Shown here piece by piece: positions 7,675 through 15,933 of a DNA stretch of 64,000 bases. Made by a program: the position numbers and the translations under genes. The notes under the pieces are model-generated. The model ran no database searches, was not told where the DNA came from, and saw only the letters and a program-made list of their open reading frames with translations. The number at the start of each line of letters is the position of its first letter. The stretch's first letter is position 1. The stretch is from Limiplasma sp031549415 (GTDB lineage Bacteria; Bacillota; Clostridia; Christensenellales; Aristaeellaceae), in assembly GCA_031549415.1 (NCBI GenBank), contig JAVBPU010000004.1, positions 62,001-126,000 of the forward strand. Reading direction: 5' to 3'.

Positions 7675-8700
7675 ATGGAATCCACCCTCAGCGTCATCAT
7701 CCCCTGCTATAACGGCGAAAAAACCTTGGACCGCTGCCTTGCCAGCTTGCTTGCCCAAAGCGTTTCCACCTGGGAGTGCATCCTGGTGGACGATGGTTCT
7801 ACCGACGGCACCGCCGCGCTGCTGGCCGCCTATGCCGCCAAGGACCCCCGCTTTCAAACCCTCCGCATCCAAAACAGCGGCACCAGCCGGGCCAAAAACC
7901 TGGGCCTGGACAAGGCGCAAGGCAGCTTGCTGATGTTTTTGGACTGTGACGATTATTTGGAACCCCATGCCTTGGAATTGCTACAGAATACTCTAGAACA
8001 AACTCTGGCGGATGTTGCCATAGGGCATCTTCTCTATGAAGATGGAACAGGAGCCCCCTTGCCCAACACCCCGCCTTTGCCGGTACAAAGCGCCGGTGAA
8101 AAAGGCAAGGTGCAGCTTCTTTCCATCGCCCAGGCTGCGGAAATCGTTTTCAAAGGCCAGCCTTTTGCCGGGCATATGCACGGGAAGCTCATCCGGAGGG
8201 ATAAGCTGCAAAGCCTGCGGTTCCGGGAGGATCTCTCCGTGTATGAGGACATGCTGTTTCTGCTGACCTATTTACAGGGCAGCAAAAAGGCCGCCTATGT
8301 GCCCACACTGGTTCACCACTACGTTTTTCAGGCAGGCGGCATCATGGCCGCGCCCCTTAGCCAGCGCAAGGCCAGCTCCCTGGCGGCCTGCGAGGCCCTG
8401 GAAAGGGTGGTGCAACAAAGCTTCCCCTTCTGCGCCAACGCCTGCCACCGCTTTACGGTGCAAAACGCTCTGTGGTTTTTGGAAGAATACTTGGCCGCAC
8501 CCCCAGATATCCAACAAGCAGGCTGGGCCCTATCCGCCCGCAAGGAAGCCTGCCGGATCATCCGGGATATGGCGGTGCCCAAAGGCCTTCCTGTGGTCCA
8601 GCGGGTGTTTTGCATGGCCCTGAAGCTGGGTTGGCCAGCCTTTGAATGGCTCTACACCGGGCCCTACCGGCAGGCGAAAAAGAACCATCAAGAAAAGTGA
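7675..8700 (+). CDS. family 2 glycosyltransferase
   Basis: 341 residues from ATG 7675. The longer frame upstream overlaps the promoter and lacks a good ribosome binding site. The GT-A fold is shown by L-S-V-I-I-P-C-Y-N (residues 5-13), V-D-D-G-S-T-D-G (about 38-45), the D-x-D-like F-L-D-C-D-D-Y (about 88-94) and an E-D pair in V-Y-E-D-M-L-F (about 192). There is no membrane segment. It transfers a sugar from a nucleotide donor to an unknown acceptor, perhaps in cell-surface glycan synthesis. It is a single gene with no polysaccharide neighbours. Confidence 0.9.
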   Translation: MESTLSVIIPCYNGEKTLDRCLASLLAQSVSTWECILVDDGSTDGTAALLAAYAAKDPRFQTLRIQNSGTSRAKNLGLDKAQGSLLMFLDCDDYLEPHALELLQNTLEQTLADVAIGHLLYEDGTGAPLPNTPPLPVQSAGEKGKVQLLSIAQAAEIVFKGQPFAGHMHGKLIRRDKLQSLRFREDLSVYEDMLFLLTYLQGSKKAAYVPTLVHHYVFQAGGIMAAPLSQRKASSLAACEALERVVQQSFPFCANACHRFTVQNALWFLEEYLAAPPDIQQAGWALSARKEACRIIRDMAVPKGLPVVQRVFCMALKLGWPAFEWLYTGPYRQAKKNHQEK

Positions 8701-8752
8701 CCTTGGGTATAGCGGACGCTGTCCAGGCAAAGGGGACATGGTCCTAGGCAAA

Positions 8753-8790
8753 GGCCGCACGGTCTCGGCAAGGCCACGCGGCCCCTTTTT
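8753..8790 (+). terminator. possible terminator after the glycosyltransferase gene
   Basis: GGCCGC and GCGGCC arms flank a loop of about 20 bases and are followed by CCTTTTT. The stem is short, so this is a moderate call. Confidence 0.4.
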
Positions 8791-10680
8791 CTATTGAATC
8801 GGAATCTCCGCCGCCTGGGCCAATTGCCGCAGGTGCTTTTGGAAGGACTCCGTAAACCCTTGCACCACCTGGCCCGCAAAGGCGCTGTCCTTGCCGCCCA
8901 TCTCCCGCATCAGGCCATCCCGGATGCTTTTGCGGACCCCTTCGCTGTGGAGGCGCTTTTCCACGTTCATCCAGCGCAGGGGGCCGGGCAGCTTGGCCTT
9001 CATCAGCACACTGGAAAGGGTGCCCCAGCCCAGGGCCGCCACAATGGCCCCCAGGGCCAGGCCCGCCAAAAATCCCAGCGGCCCGGCGGCAATCAGCGCA
9101 ATGCCGCTGCCGCCACAAAGTAAGCCGGTCAGCACACTGATCACAATCCCCGCCAGCGTGCCAATCAGCTGAAAGCCCAACAGTTCTTTGGCCCCAATGG
9201 ACAGCTTGCTGGCATCCCCAGTCCTGGTAAACACCAGCTTCATTTCCCGCCGGGGCACCTGGTACTGGTCGCAAATGGGGTCCACCATGGCCTGCATTTT
9301 GCCCGTCAGGCCCTTCACCCAGGCTTCAATCACCGGCTCCAGCGCTTCTTGCGCCATGGGCGATTGCATCACCTGCTCCATACGGCTGGCAAGCCGCTGG
9401 CTCATTTCCTGCAAGGTGTCTATTTCTCCACGCTTCCACTGGGCCACCAGGGGAATGGCCGCCTCGTCCAGCACCAGGTCCACCATGGCGTTCACCACGC
9501 CGGGAACCAGCTCCGGCATGGCGTCCCGGGCCACCTGCGCCACCTTTTCGTCGGTGATCTGCTCCGTCACCGCCTTGCGGAACTCCCGCATGTTCTCGTC
9601 GATCCAGCCTGCGTAAGCCAGGCCCTTGGCTATGGAGAACTCCGGCTCCGGGCAGCAAATGACCACCGCATCGTCAAAAATATCCCGGCACAGTTGCTGA
9701 AACATCTGCATCCGGGAGGCCCCGCCCGTCAGCAGCACCACCCGGGGCGGGTCCGCCGCCGTCAGCTTCTTGGCCTGGCACAGGGCCTGCTCCAATGCCG
9801 CGGAAAAGCTGACGCTGTTCAGGCTTTCCAAAGGATCGTCCACCAGGCTGGCGGCCTCGGTGGCATTTAGCTCAAAGTTTAGCTTTTGCACCCCGTCGAA
9901 GCACACCCGCACCTGCTTTTTTACAGAAGCCCTTGGGTTTGCCGCCTCCAGGGTGTAGTATTGCTCCTTTACTTTCCGGGCCTCGATTTCGCAATAGCTG
10001 TACCAGCTTTTGCTCTCCGCGAAAACCTCTCTCAGTTTCGTCCGCTGTGGGTTCCTTTCCACGGCCCGGCGCAGGATTTCCGCGTCCAAAAGGCCGCCCC
10101 CCAGCTGGATTTCGCCAAAGGTGCCCACTCCGGTCTCCCGTCCATCCACAATGTAGGCAAAGTCCAGGGTAGAGCTTCCAATGTCAATCACCAGGGCGCT
10201 TTCCTGCAGCACGTCGATGTCCAGGGCCACGGTCTTGGCATATTTGGCGTACAAAAAGGCCGCCCGGGATTCGGAAATCACCTGCGGATGGTGAAAGCCC
10301 GCCCGCACCAGCAAATCACGGTAACGGGCGCGGCAGGCGCTATTCCAGCCCGCTGGGCAGCCCACCACCAGCACGTCCTCGCTCTGGATCGCCTCGGCCT
10401 CTTGCAACGCCCGCAGCACGCCCTTGGCAAACAGCACCACCGTGTCATAGCTGGACGGATCATAGGTGAAGCGGCTTTTGAAGCGCACGGAAAGCCCTTC
10501 CGCCAGCGAGTCCGTGTAGGCCCTCTCGCCCACCACGATTTCTCCATGCACCTTCCCCACAGCCGACAACAGGCTTTTGCTGCCGCCGATGGGCTGAATG
10601 ATGGGCTCGATGCCGGAGCCCTGCTGAAAAATGGCCACCGCGCTTTCGCCATCGCCCATGTCAAAACCGATGTAACGCAT
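8791..10680 (-). CDS. membrane-anchored Hsp70/actin-like ATPase
   Basis: 629 residues from ATG 10680, preceded by AAGGATAGGG. A GTG at 10734 overlapping the upstream stop codon would add 18 residues. The N-terminal ~330 residues show an Hsp70/actin-type ATPase: phosphate-1 G-F-D-M-G-D-G-E-S (residues 4-12), phosphate-2 V-I-D-I-G-S-S-T-L-D (about 170) and the adenosine motif L-L-T-G-G-A-S-R-M (about 320). A helical region replaces the usual substrate-binding domain. Next comes a Gly/Ala-rich hydrophobic stretch of about 50 residues (about 498-550), enough for two membrane passes, and a charged tail. So it is not DnaK. It is last in a run with a GrpE-like membrane protein and a basic low-complexity protein, which suggests a dedicated membrane chaperone or scaffold. 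Substrate and role are unknown. Confidence 0.75.
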   Translation of the reverse strand: MRYIGFDMGDGESAVAIFQQGSGIEPIIQPIGGSKSLLSAVGKVHGEIVVGERAYTDSLAEGLSVRFKSRFTYDPSSYDTVVLFAKGVLRALQEAEAIQSEDVLVVGCPAGWNSACRARYRDLLVRAGFHHPQVISESRAAFLYAKYAKTVALDIDVLQESALVIDIGSSTLDFAYIVDGRETGVGTFGEIQLGGGLLDAEILRRAVERNPQRTKLREVFAESKSWYSYCEIEARKVKEQYYTLEAANPRASVKKQVRVCFDGVQKLNFELNATEAASLVDDPLESLNSVSFSAALEQALCQAKKLTAADPPRVVLLTGGASRMQMFQQLCRDIFDDAVVICCPEPEFSIAKGLAYAGWIDENMREFRKAVTEQITDEKVAQVARDAMPELVPGVVNAMVDLVLDEAAIPLVAQWKRGEIDTLQEMSQRLASRMEQVMQSPMAQEALEPVIEAWVKGLTGKMQAMVDPICDQYQVPRREMKLVFTRTGDASKLSIGAKELLGFQLIGTLAGIVISVLTGLLCGGSGIALIAAGPLGFLAGLALGAIVAALGWGTLSSVLMKAKLPGPLRWMNVEKRLHSEGVRKSIRDGLMREMGGKDSAFAGQVVQGFTESFQKHLRQLAQAAEIPIQ

Positions 10681-10730
10681 GTATTCCCTATCCTTTTCTG
10701 CCGACACAGGCCGGCAGCTTTCTTCCCGTT

Positions 10731-11585
10731 TCACTCCGCGGCTGCTTCTTCCCTTTGCACGGCGGCCACCCCGCGCCGTAGCAGCCTGCGGTCCCTTTGG
10801 GCCACCAGCGCGGGTACCAACGTGTGCACCCCGTCCTTGCTAGGCAAGGTGGTAAAAAGGTGTTGGTTGCCCTCGCTGTAAGCCAGGGCCTCCAGGCCCA
10901 TACCCTCCAGCATGCGATTGGTGGCGTTTTCAGCAGGCTCCCGGCCCGCCTCATCGCATTCATACAGGGCTTCCAGCATGTCCGCAATGCGGGCGATCAT
11001 CTTCCCGTCCGGGGCATTGTCCTGGCCCAGGGCTTGCCCGTTCAAATAGGCAAAATCATTGATGTAGCGGTCAATGGCCTGGGTCTGGGCGTCGATCATC
11101 CGAAACAGCTTGTCCTCATCCGGCTGCAGGGTCACCCTCACCTGGTCGGTGGGCGCTTCCTTTTTCCGCGTCCGCACCGTCAGTGGCAAGGCCACGGCGG
11201 CCGCCACAAAGGCAGCCGCCATGGGAATCCACGCCGTCCATTGGCCTGTGATGTAGCCATATACGCCGCCCGCTGCCTGCACAAGCCCTGCCACGATCCA
11301 CAGCAGGAGGGGCAGCGGGTTCTTTTGGGGCTTTTTGTAGGACTGGGGCACCCATACCTTCGTGGAAATGGACACGTCCAGCAGGCCCACGGAATTTTTG
11401 CAGCAGCTGAACAGAATGCCCGTCTGCTGCCGAAGCAGGTCGTCCTGCTGCTGGGCCATGGTGGTTTGCTCCACCTGGGCCAGGGTATGCCGCACCGCGT
11501 ACACCATGCCGCTCATGTCCGTTGCGTCCTGGATGCTCTGGCGAAGCTTTTGCTTTTGTGCGCACCAATTGTCATAGGCTCCCAT
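10731..11585 (-). CDS. membrane protein with GrpE-like C-terminus
   Basis: 284 residues. The ATG at 11585 is chosen because AGGGAGG lies nine bases before it; the ATG at 11594 would sit directly against that site. An N-terminal helical segment holds a Cys pair (F-S-C-C-K). Two hydrophobic segments follow (about residues 93-135), with a basic stop R-T-R-K-K. The C-terminal 110 residues begin with a long helix and end in a short region (G-L-E-A...H-L-F-T-T-L-P-S, then D-R-R-L-L-R-R-G-V-A-A-V). I read this as resembling the GrpE beta-domain (V-x-x-I...F-x-P-x-x-H, then D-R-V-L-R-P-A-x-V-x-V). As the Hsp70-like gene directly follows, a matching nucleotide exchange factor is plausible. The resemblance is by eye and weak. 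Confidence 0.55.
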   Translation of the reverse strand: MGAYDNWCAQKQKLRQSIQDATDMSGMVYAVRHTLAQVEQTTMAQQQDDLLRQQTGILFSCCKNSVGLLDVSISTKVWVPQSYKKPQKNPLPLLLWIVAGLVQAAGGVYGYITGQWTAWIPMAAAFVAAAVALPLTVRTRKKEAPTDQVRVTLQPDEDKLFRMIDAQTQAIDRYINDFAYLNGQALGQDNAPDGKMIARIADMLEALYECDEAGREPAENATNRMLEGMGLEALAYSEGNQHLFTTLPSKDGVHTLVPALVAQRDRRLLRRGVAAVQREEAAAE

Positions 11586-11616
11586 CTTCGCCATCCTCCC
11601 TTTGCTTTGCTGCCAA

Positions 11617-12096
11617 TTACTTCGCGGCGGTGGTGCTTTTGGCCTTGGCGCTTGCCGCGGCGGACTTGGCCCGGCTGGCGGTGGTTTTGCCGGTGGAACT
11701 GGTCTTTTTGGTGGTACTGCCGGACTTGGCCCGTTCCTTGGCCCCCTCGGCCTTTGCTTTCACAGAAGAGCTACTGCCCCTGGCCGCTGGCTTGCTTTGG
11801 GTGGAAGACGCCTTTTGCTTACCTGTTTGGGACGCGGGCTTGCTGGCTTTGTTGTCGTCCAGCAGGCCGCCCAGGGCTCCGGTGACGGTTTCCAAGAGGC
11901 TGCCGCCCAGGCCGCTGTCATTGCCACTGCCGCCCTCATTCCCGCCGCCCAGCACCTGGGCCACGGTATCCAGCAGCCCGCCCTGGCCGCCGTCCTTCCC
12001 ATCGTTGCCGCTCAACACCTCAGAAACCGTTTCCATCAAGTCCTTTTTGCCCAAAAGGCCCGATAAAAACCCCATGATTCCCTTCTTTTTTGCCAC
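11617..12096 (-). CDS. basic low-complexity protein with Lys/Ala/Ser/Thr-rich tail
   Basis: 159 residues. The GTG start (12096) is supported by AGGAGG nine bases before it. The N-terminal half has three loosely repeated segments, each an amphipathic helix followed by a Gly-rich turn (G-F-L-S-G-L-L-G, G-L-L-D-T-V-A-Q-V-L-G-G-G, S-L-L-E-T-V-T-G-A-L-G-G). The last 75 residues consist almost only of Lys, Ala, Ser, Thr and Gly, like histone-H1 or polyanion-binding tails. No known family is recognised. It lies between rluB and the GrpE-like/Hsp70-like pair on the same strand with short gaps, so it probably belongs to that transcript. It could bind nucleic acid or a cell-wall polymer; no signal peptide is visible. 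Confidence 0.65.
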   Translation of the reverse strand: MAKKKGIMGFLSGLLGKKDLMETVSEVLSGNDGKDGGQGGLLDTVAQVLGGGNEGGSGNDSGLGGSLLETVTGALGGLLDDNKASKPASQTGKQKASSTQSKPAARGSSSSVKAKAEGAKERAKSGSTTKKTSSTGKTTASRAKSAAASAKAKSTTAAK

Positions 12097-12115
12097 GATC
12101 CGTTCCTCCTACTTT

Positions 12116-12823
12116 TTATAGCTTGCTGCGCAGAGCAAGCATTTCTTCCTGGGTCAGCTCCCGCCACATGCCCCGGGGCAATTCCCCCAGCTTTAGCGGC
12201 CCAAAGCGAATGCGCCGTAACAGCACCACCTGATGTCCCACCTGCTCTACCATTTTGCGCACTTGGCGGTTGCGGCCCTCATGGATGGTAATCAGCATAT
12301 CGGTATAAAGGGGTTTGGTGTCCAGCAGCTTCACCTTGGCCGGGCTGGTGCGCTGGCCGTCCACCATCACGCCTTTTTCCAGCCTGCGGGCCTCCGCCTC
12401 CGTCACCTGGTGGCTGACCCTGGCCAAATACACCTTGTCCACCTCGCAGGAGGGGTGCAGCATCCGCTTGGTCAGGTCTCCATCGTTGGTCAGCAGCAAC
12501 AGGCCTTCGCTGTCATAATCCAACCGGCCCACCGGGTACAGCCGCGCGGGAAAATCCGCAAACCGGTCCATCACCGTGGCCCGTCCCTCCGGGTCGCTGA
12601 CGGTGGTCACTTCCCCGGCGGGCTTATGATACATCACGTAGTATTTCTGCGCCTCCGGCCTTACTTCTTGGCCGTCCACGCAGACCTGCTGGCCCTCCTC
12701 CACCTGGGCGCCCATGGCCGTCACCACCTGGCCGTCCACGCTCACCCGCCCCGCGGCGATGATCTCCTCCGCGGCGCGCCGGGAGGCCACCCCGCAGGAA
12801 GCCAAATATTTTTGTAATCGCAT
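12116..12823 (-). CDS. rluB: ribosomal large-subunit pseudouridine synthase B (RluB/RsuA family)
   Basis: 235 residues. ATG 12823 has AGGAG eight bases before it. The N-terminal S4 domain (M-R-L-Q-K-Y-L-A-S-C-G-V-A-S-R-R) binds RNA. The catalytic domain has G-R-L-D-Y-D-S-E-G-L-L-L-L-T-N-D-G (about residues 98-114), with the catalytic Asp in G-R-L-D, and later N-R-Q-V-R-K-M. It converts a uridine in 23S rRNA to pseudouridine. The gene order DUF2953, gerW, dacF, rluB seen here is, as far as I recall, common in Clostridia; a GNAT gene is inserted in this case. Confidence 0.93.
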   Translation of the reverse strand: MRLQKYLASCGVASRRAAEEIIAAGRVSVDGQVVTAMGAQVEEGQQVCVDGQEVRPEAQKYYVMYHKPAGEVTTVSDPEGRATVMDRFADFPARLYPVGRLDYDSEGLLLLTNDGDLTKRMLHPSCEVDKVYLARVSHQVTEAEARRLEKGVMVDGQRTSPAKVKLLDTKPLYTDMLITIHEGRNRQVRKMVEQVGHQVVLLRRIRFGPLKLGELPRGMWRELTQEEMLALRSKL

Positions 12824-12833
12824 ACCATCGCTC

Positions 12834-13391
12834 CTATCCCCAAAAACGGTAAAACGTCAGAAGGCTCCCCCGCAGAGCCGCAGGCTTCCCCGCCTGGGAG
12901 GGGTCCGCGTGACGGCGCAGCTTGTCCACGCCCCCCAAAGAAAAGCCCCGGCTTTGCAAAAATTGGCAGGCCACAGGGTTTTCATCCCCTGTTTCGGCCA
13001 TCATCCCCAAAAATCCCTTGTGCCCGGCCCAATCCATGCACGCGTTGAGCAATTCCGTGGCCACGCTCTGCCTGCGGTGGGCCACATCCACCCGCAGATC
13101 CGCCAAGCAGCACAGGCCATAGGGCGAGGGCTGCGCCACCGCCTGGCCCACCGGCTTGCCATCCACATAAGCGAAAAAGCATGCCCAATCGTCATGCTGT
13201 TTCAGCGCCTCCTGGGTAACCCCGGCAGGGTGCGGCCATTGCCTCCACTCCGCCGTACCAAGGGGCATATATTCCGGCAAAAAGCCTTTTCTAGTCACCC
13301 GCACCTGTACCAGCTCTCCTGCCAAAAAGCGGGCGTCCACTTGGTTCAGCTGTGCCAGGGTCTCCTCATTGGATGGCAGAATGGTCAGCAT
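12834..13391 (-). CDS. GNAT-family N-acetyltransferase
   Basis: 185 residues. The acetyl-CoA-binding region is L-A-D-L-R-V-D-V-A-H-R-R-Q-S-V-A-T-E-L-L (about residues 97-116); the usual R-G-x-G-[IV]-[GA] is here R-R-Q-S-V-A, a looser version. The region around E-T-G-D-E-N-P-V-A-C-Q-F-L-Q-S-R-G-F (about 138-155) is the typical fourth motif. The acyl acceptor is unknown. It lies 10 bases before rluB on the same strand and probably shares its transcript, downstream of the hairpin at 13457-13496. Confidence 0.8.
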   Translation of the reverse strand: MLTILPSNEETLAQLNQVDARFLAGELVQVRVTRKGFLPEYMPLGTAEWRQWPHPAGVTQEALKQHDDWACFFAYVDGKPVGQAVAQPSPYGLCCLADLRVDVAHRRQSVATELLNACMDWAGHKGFLGMMAETGDENPVACQFLQSRGFSLGGVDKLRRHADPSQAGKPAALRGSLLTFYRFWG

Positions 13392-13456
13392 GCACGGCTC
13401 CGGCGGAGGCGGCAGATTCGCCCGACTAGGCCTTCCTCACACTTGTTTCCAGCATA

Positions 13457-13496
13457 CCAAAAAGGAACAAAAAATTCAAGTTGTTCCTCTTTTTGG
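13457..13496. terminator. terminator of the sporulation gene run
   Basis: Arms CCAAAAAGGAACAA (13457-13470) and the near-complementary 13481-13496 form a long stem with a T-rich flank on both strands. It ends transcription from dacF before the GNAT gene. Confidence 0.6.
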
Positions 13497-13552
13497 CTCT
13501 TTTTGTTGTTCTCTTTTTGTTGTTTTGCCCTCGCGCTTGCCTTTTCAAAAAT

Positions 13553-14722
13553 CTAGGGCGTTGCTTCCTTTGGCGGGGTCATGGTCCACCGGTCCAGCAA
13601 GCGGCCCAAGAGAAAGGCCAAATCCCGCTTGGCCACCGGTTCCCCCAACACCAGCGGGGTCTCGGTCAGCACAGTGTCCCCCAGCAGCAGCCTGGCCTCC
13701 CCCACCGGGCTCCCCTGGGCCAGGCCCGCTGTCAGCCGTTCCGGAAGCTCCATTTCCAACGTGGGCACCTGGCCTTTGCGCACAGGGGTTGCCAGGCCTC
13801 CTCTCGCCACAACGGAGGCGGTCTCCTGGGTTCCATCCTTCACAGGCAAGGCCCGCACCAATTCCTCGCCCCCAAAGGCCGTAAACATTTCAAAATCAGC
13901 AAAACCCTGGTCCATCAGCCGCTTGGCTTCCTCAAACCAGTCCCCGCAATTCAGCACCACACCGATCACCTCCAGCCCTTCCCGCCGGGCCCCGAAAACC
14001 AGGCAGCGGCCCGCAGCCTTGGTGTAGCCGGTTTTGATGCCCAGGGCGCCCTCATACTCCCGCAGCAGACGGTTCTTGTTGTTCAGGATCCGGTCATAGT
14101 TGCGGCTCTCCCAGGGGATGCTGGCCCGCTGGGTGCTGACGATCTCGCGGAAAAGTGGGTAGGTCATCGCTTCCCGGGCGATCAGCGCCAGCTCATAGGC
14201 CGTGGTCTGGTGGCCCGCCGCGGGAAGCCCGTGGGGGTTTACAAAAACCGTCTTTTCACAGCCCAGCTCCCGGGCCCGCTGGGTCATTTTCTGGCAGAAG
14301 GCCTCCACGCTGCCGCCCACGTGCTCCGCAATGGCTGTGGCAGCGTCGTTGCCGCTGGCCAGCATCAGCCCATAGAGCAGATCCCTGAGCGTGATGCGCT
14401 CCCCCTGGGACAGATAGATGCTGGTGCCCGGGACCCCAAAGGCCTTGCGGGATACGGTCACCACCTCGTCCAGCTTGCCGTATTCCAGCGCCAGCAGCGC
14501 CGTCATCACCTTGGTGGTGGAGGCCATGGGCAGTGGCTCGTTTTCATTGTGTCGCAGCAAAACCTTCCCTGTTTTGCTTTCCATCAGCACCGCCCCCCGG
14601 GCGCTGCTGCCCACGGTTTCCGCCAGCTCTTCCCCCAGGCCCAGGCTGGGGAAAAAAGCCAAAGCGGCCATGCACAACAGGGCCATCCAAGGCTTTGCCT
14701 GTTTCATTGCCGCTTTTTTCAT
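13553..14722 (-). CDS. dacF: D-alanyl-D-alanine carboxypeptidase (DacF-like, PBP5 family)
   Basis: 389 residues. A signal peptide (about 1-30, ending G-L-G-E) precedes the serine peptidase domain: S-T-T-K (S-x-x-K nucleophile, about residue 68), S-G-N (about 122) and K-T-G-Y-T (about 225). A C-terminal PBP5 beta-domain follows. The protein trims the terminal D-Ala from peptidoglycan stem peptides outside the membrane. The start ATG overlaps the gerW stop (ATGA), and the DUF2953-gerW-dacF context suggests forespore or cortex peptidoglycan work. No clear C-terminal amphipathic anchor is visible. Confidence 0.92.
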   Translation of the reverse strand: MKKAAMKQAKPWMALLCMAALAFFPSLGLGEELAETVGSSARGAVLMESKTGKVLLRHNENEPLPMASTTKVMTALLALEYGKLDEVVTVSRKAFGVPGTSIYLSQGERITLRDLLYGLMLASGNDAATAIAEHVGGSVEAFCQKMTQRARELGCEKTVFVNPHGLPAAGHQTTAYELALIAREAMTYPLFREIVSTQRASIPWESRNYDRILNNKNRLLREYEGALGIKTGYTKAAGRCLVFGARREGLEVIGVVLNCGDWFEEAKRLMDQGFADFEMFTAFGGEELVRALPVKDGTQETASVVARGGLATPVRKGQVPTLEMELPERLTAGLAQGSPVGEARLLLGDTVLTETPLVLGEPVAKRDLAFLLGRLLDRWTMTPPKEATP

Positions 14723-15207
14723 GGCTCCAGCTCTTCCTCCTCGTCCTCCATCATGGAGGCGAACTTGCCGTCCTGCTTGGCCCGATAGGATGTGAAGGGC
14801 TTAGGCCGGTCTGGTTTCTCCTCCTTTGGTTTTTCGCCCATCTTGAAGTCCTCCAAAATCTGGGGAAGCAGCTCCACGATACGGTCAATGGGGGTGGTCG
14901 CCTGGGCGGGTAGCATCTTCACCGAGCCCTCCCCCACCACCAAAAAACCCACCGGCTGTACCGAGACCCCCGCGCCGGTACCCCCGGCAAAGGGAAAGCC
15001 CTCCTGCCCCTCCATCCGGCCCCTCTGCCGGTCCTCTCCGGCGTATTCACCGCCACCGGCCACAAAGCCAAAGCTGACCTTGGAAACAGGAATAATGGTG
15101 GTCCCCTTGCTGCCCAGCACCGGAGACCCAATAACGGTGTTGACATCCACCATGCTGCGAATGCTGTCCATGGTGGTCTGCATCATGGTATCAATGGGAT
15201 GCTGCAT
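14719..15207 (-). CDS. gerW: GerW (YtfJ) family sporulation protein
   Basis: 162 residues. AAAGGAGG precedes ATG 15207. The family core is V-I-G-S-P-V-L-G-S-K-G-T-T-I-I-P-V-S-K-V (about residues 25-44), then F-G-F-V-A-G-G-G-E-Y, a Gly-rich F-A-G-G-T-G-A-G-V-S-V-Q-P-V-G-F-L-V-V (about 75-93), and P-I-D-R-I-V-E-L-L-P. GerW is linked to spore germination in Bacillus; its molecular role is not settled. An acidic C-terminal tail (EDEEEELEP) is present. It overlaps DUF2953 upstream and dacF downstream, so the three are co-translated. It is good evidence that the organism makes spores. Confidence 0.93.
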   Translation of the reverse strand: MQHPIDTMMQTTMDSIRSMVDVNTVIGSPVLGSKGTTIIPVSKVSFGFVAGGGEYAGEDRQRGRMEGQEGFPFAGGTGAGVSVQPVGFLVVGEGSVKMLPAQATTPIDRIVELLPQILEDFKMGEKPKEEKPDRPKPFTSYRAKQDGKFASMMEDEEEELEP

Positions 15208-15787
15208 ATGGTTCCTCCTTTAGACGGCGTGCCTTCTCCGCCCCCGCGCCACGGTAGATGGCCAGGGCCTGGGCCGCCAGCAACGCTAGGCTTCCCAATC
15301 GCACCACGAATATTCCGCGCAAATGCAGCCGGGTTCCCTCCCCCTGAAAGCTGATCTCCGTTTGGCTTTGCCATCGGATGGGGCCTTGGCCCCTCTGTCG
15401 CAAAGCCTCCTGCAGCGCACAGGCAGCCGAGTAGAAAAGGGCGGTAGCCGCCGCGTCCGGGAAGGCGCTGCGCAAGTACACCCAAATTTTTCCCTGGACC
15501 ACCATGCCGGAGGCGATGCGCCAAAGGCTTTTGGACAGCAGGGTCTTCAGCGTAGCCCGGTTGATGCCCAGCAGCTCTTCCGTCATGTCCCGCTCTTCCC
15601 CCGGAGCCTCAGCAAGGTCTTCCATGCCCTTTGCCAAGCCTTTTCCGCCGCGCTTTCCCAGGCCCGCACCAGCAATGCCCAAGCGCAATCGGTAAAAAAA
15701 CCCCTTGCCCAGCCGCAGCTCCACCCGCAGGGTTACCGGCACAATTCCCAGGGCATACAGCCCAAAAAACAAAAGGTAATAATTCAT
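15191..15787 (-). CDS. DUF2953 family protein
   Basis: 198 residues from ATG 15787, which follows AAGGAG. An N-terminal hydrophobic segment (about residues 2-20) is followed by the DUF2953 beta/alpha region with a helix rich in Leu and Ser (about 75-100). A second hydrophobic stretch (about 165-180) lies near the end. Family members sit just upstream of gerW/ytfJ in Bacillota, as here, with a 17-base overlap. The function is not established; a membrane-linked sporulation role is inferred. Confidence 0.8.
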   Translation of the reverse strand: MNYYLLFFGLYALGIVPVTLRVELRLGKGFFYRLRLGIAGAGLGKRGGKGLAKGMEDLAEAPGEERDMTEELLGINRATLKTLLSKSLWRIASGMVVQGKIWVYLRSAFPDAAATALFYSAACALQEALRQRGQGPIRWQSQTEISFQGEGTRLHLRGIFVVRLGSLALLAAQALAIYRGAGAEKARRLKEEPYAASH

Positions 15788-15864
15788 CCTTGGCTCCTTT
15801 TTCGTCAGCGCCGCCATGCATTCCCGCGAACCCAGTTTTTGAAAAAGAGCCTGGGGCTATGCAC

Positions 15865-15909
15865 AAAAAAGAGCCGCCCTCCTTTCTTCCTGAAAAGAGG
15901 CGGCTCTTT
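15865..15909 (-). terminator. intrinsic terminator
   Basis: AAAGAGCCGCC and GGCGGCTCTTT form an 11-bp stem, followed on the minus strand by TTTTTT. It closes the gene at 15934-16479 before the DUF2953 operon. Confidence 0.85.
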
Positions 15910-15933
15910 GACGCGCATTGCCTGAAGGATCGA

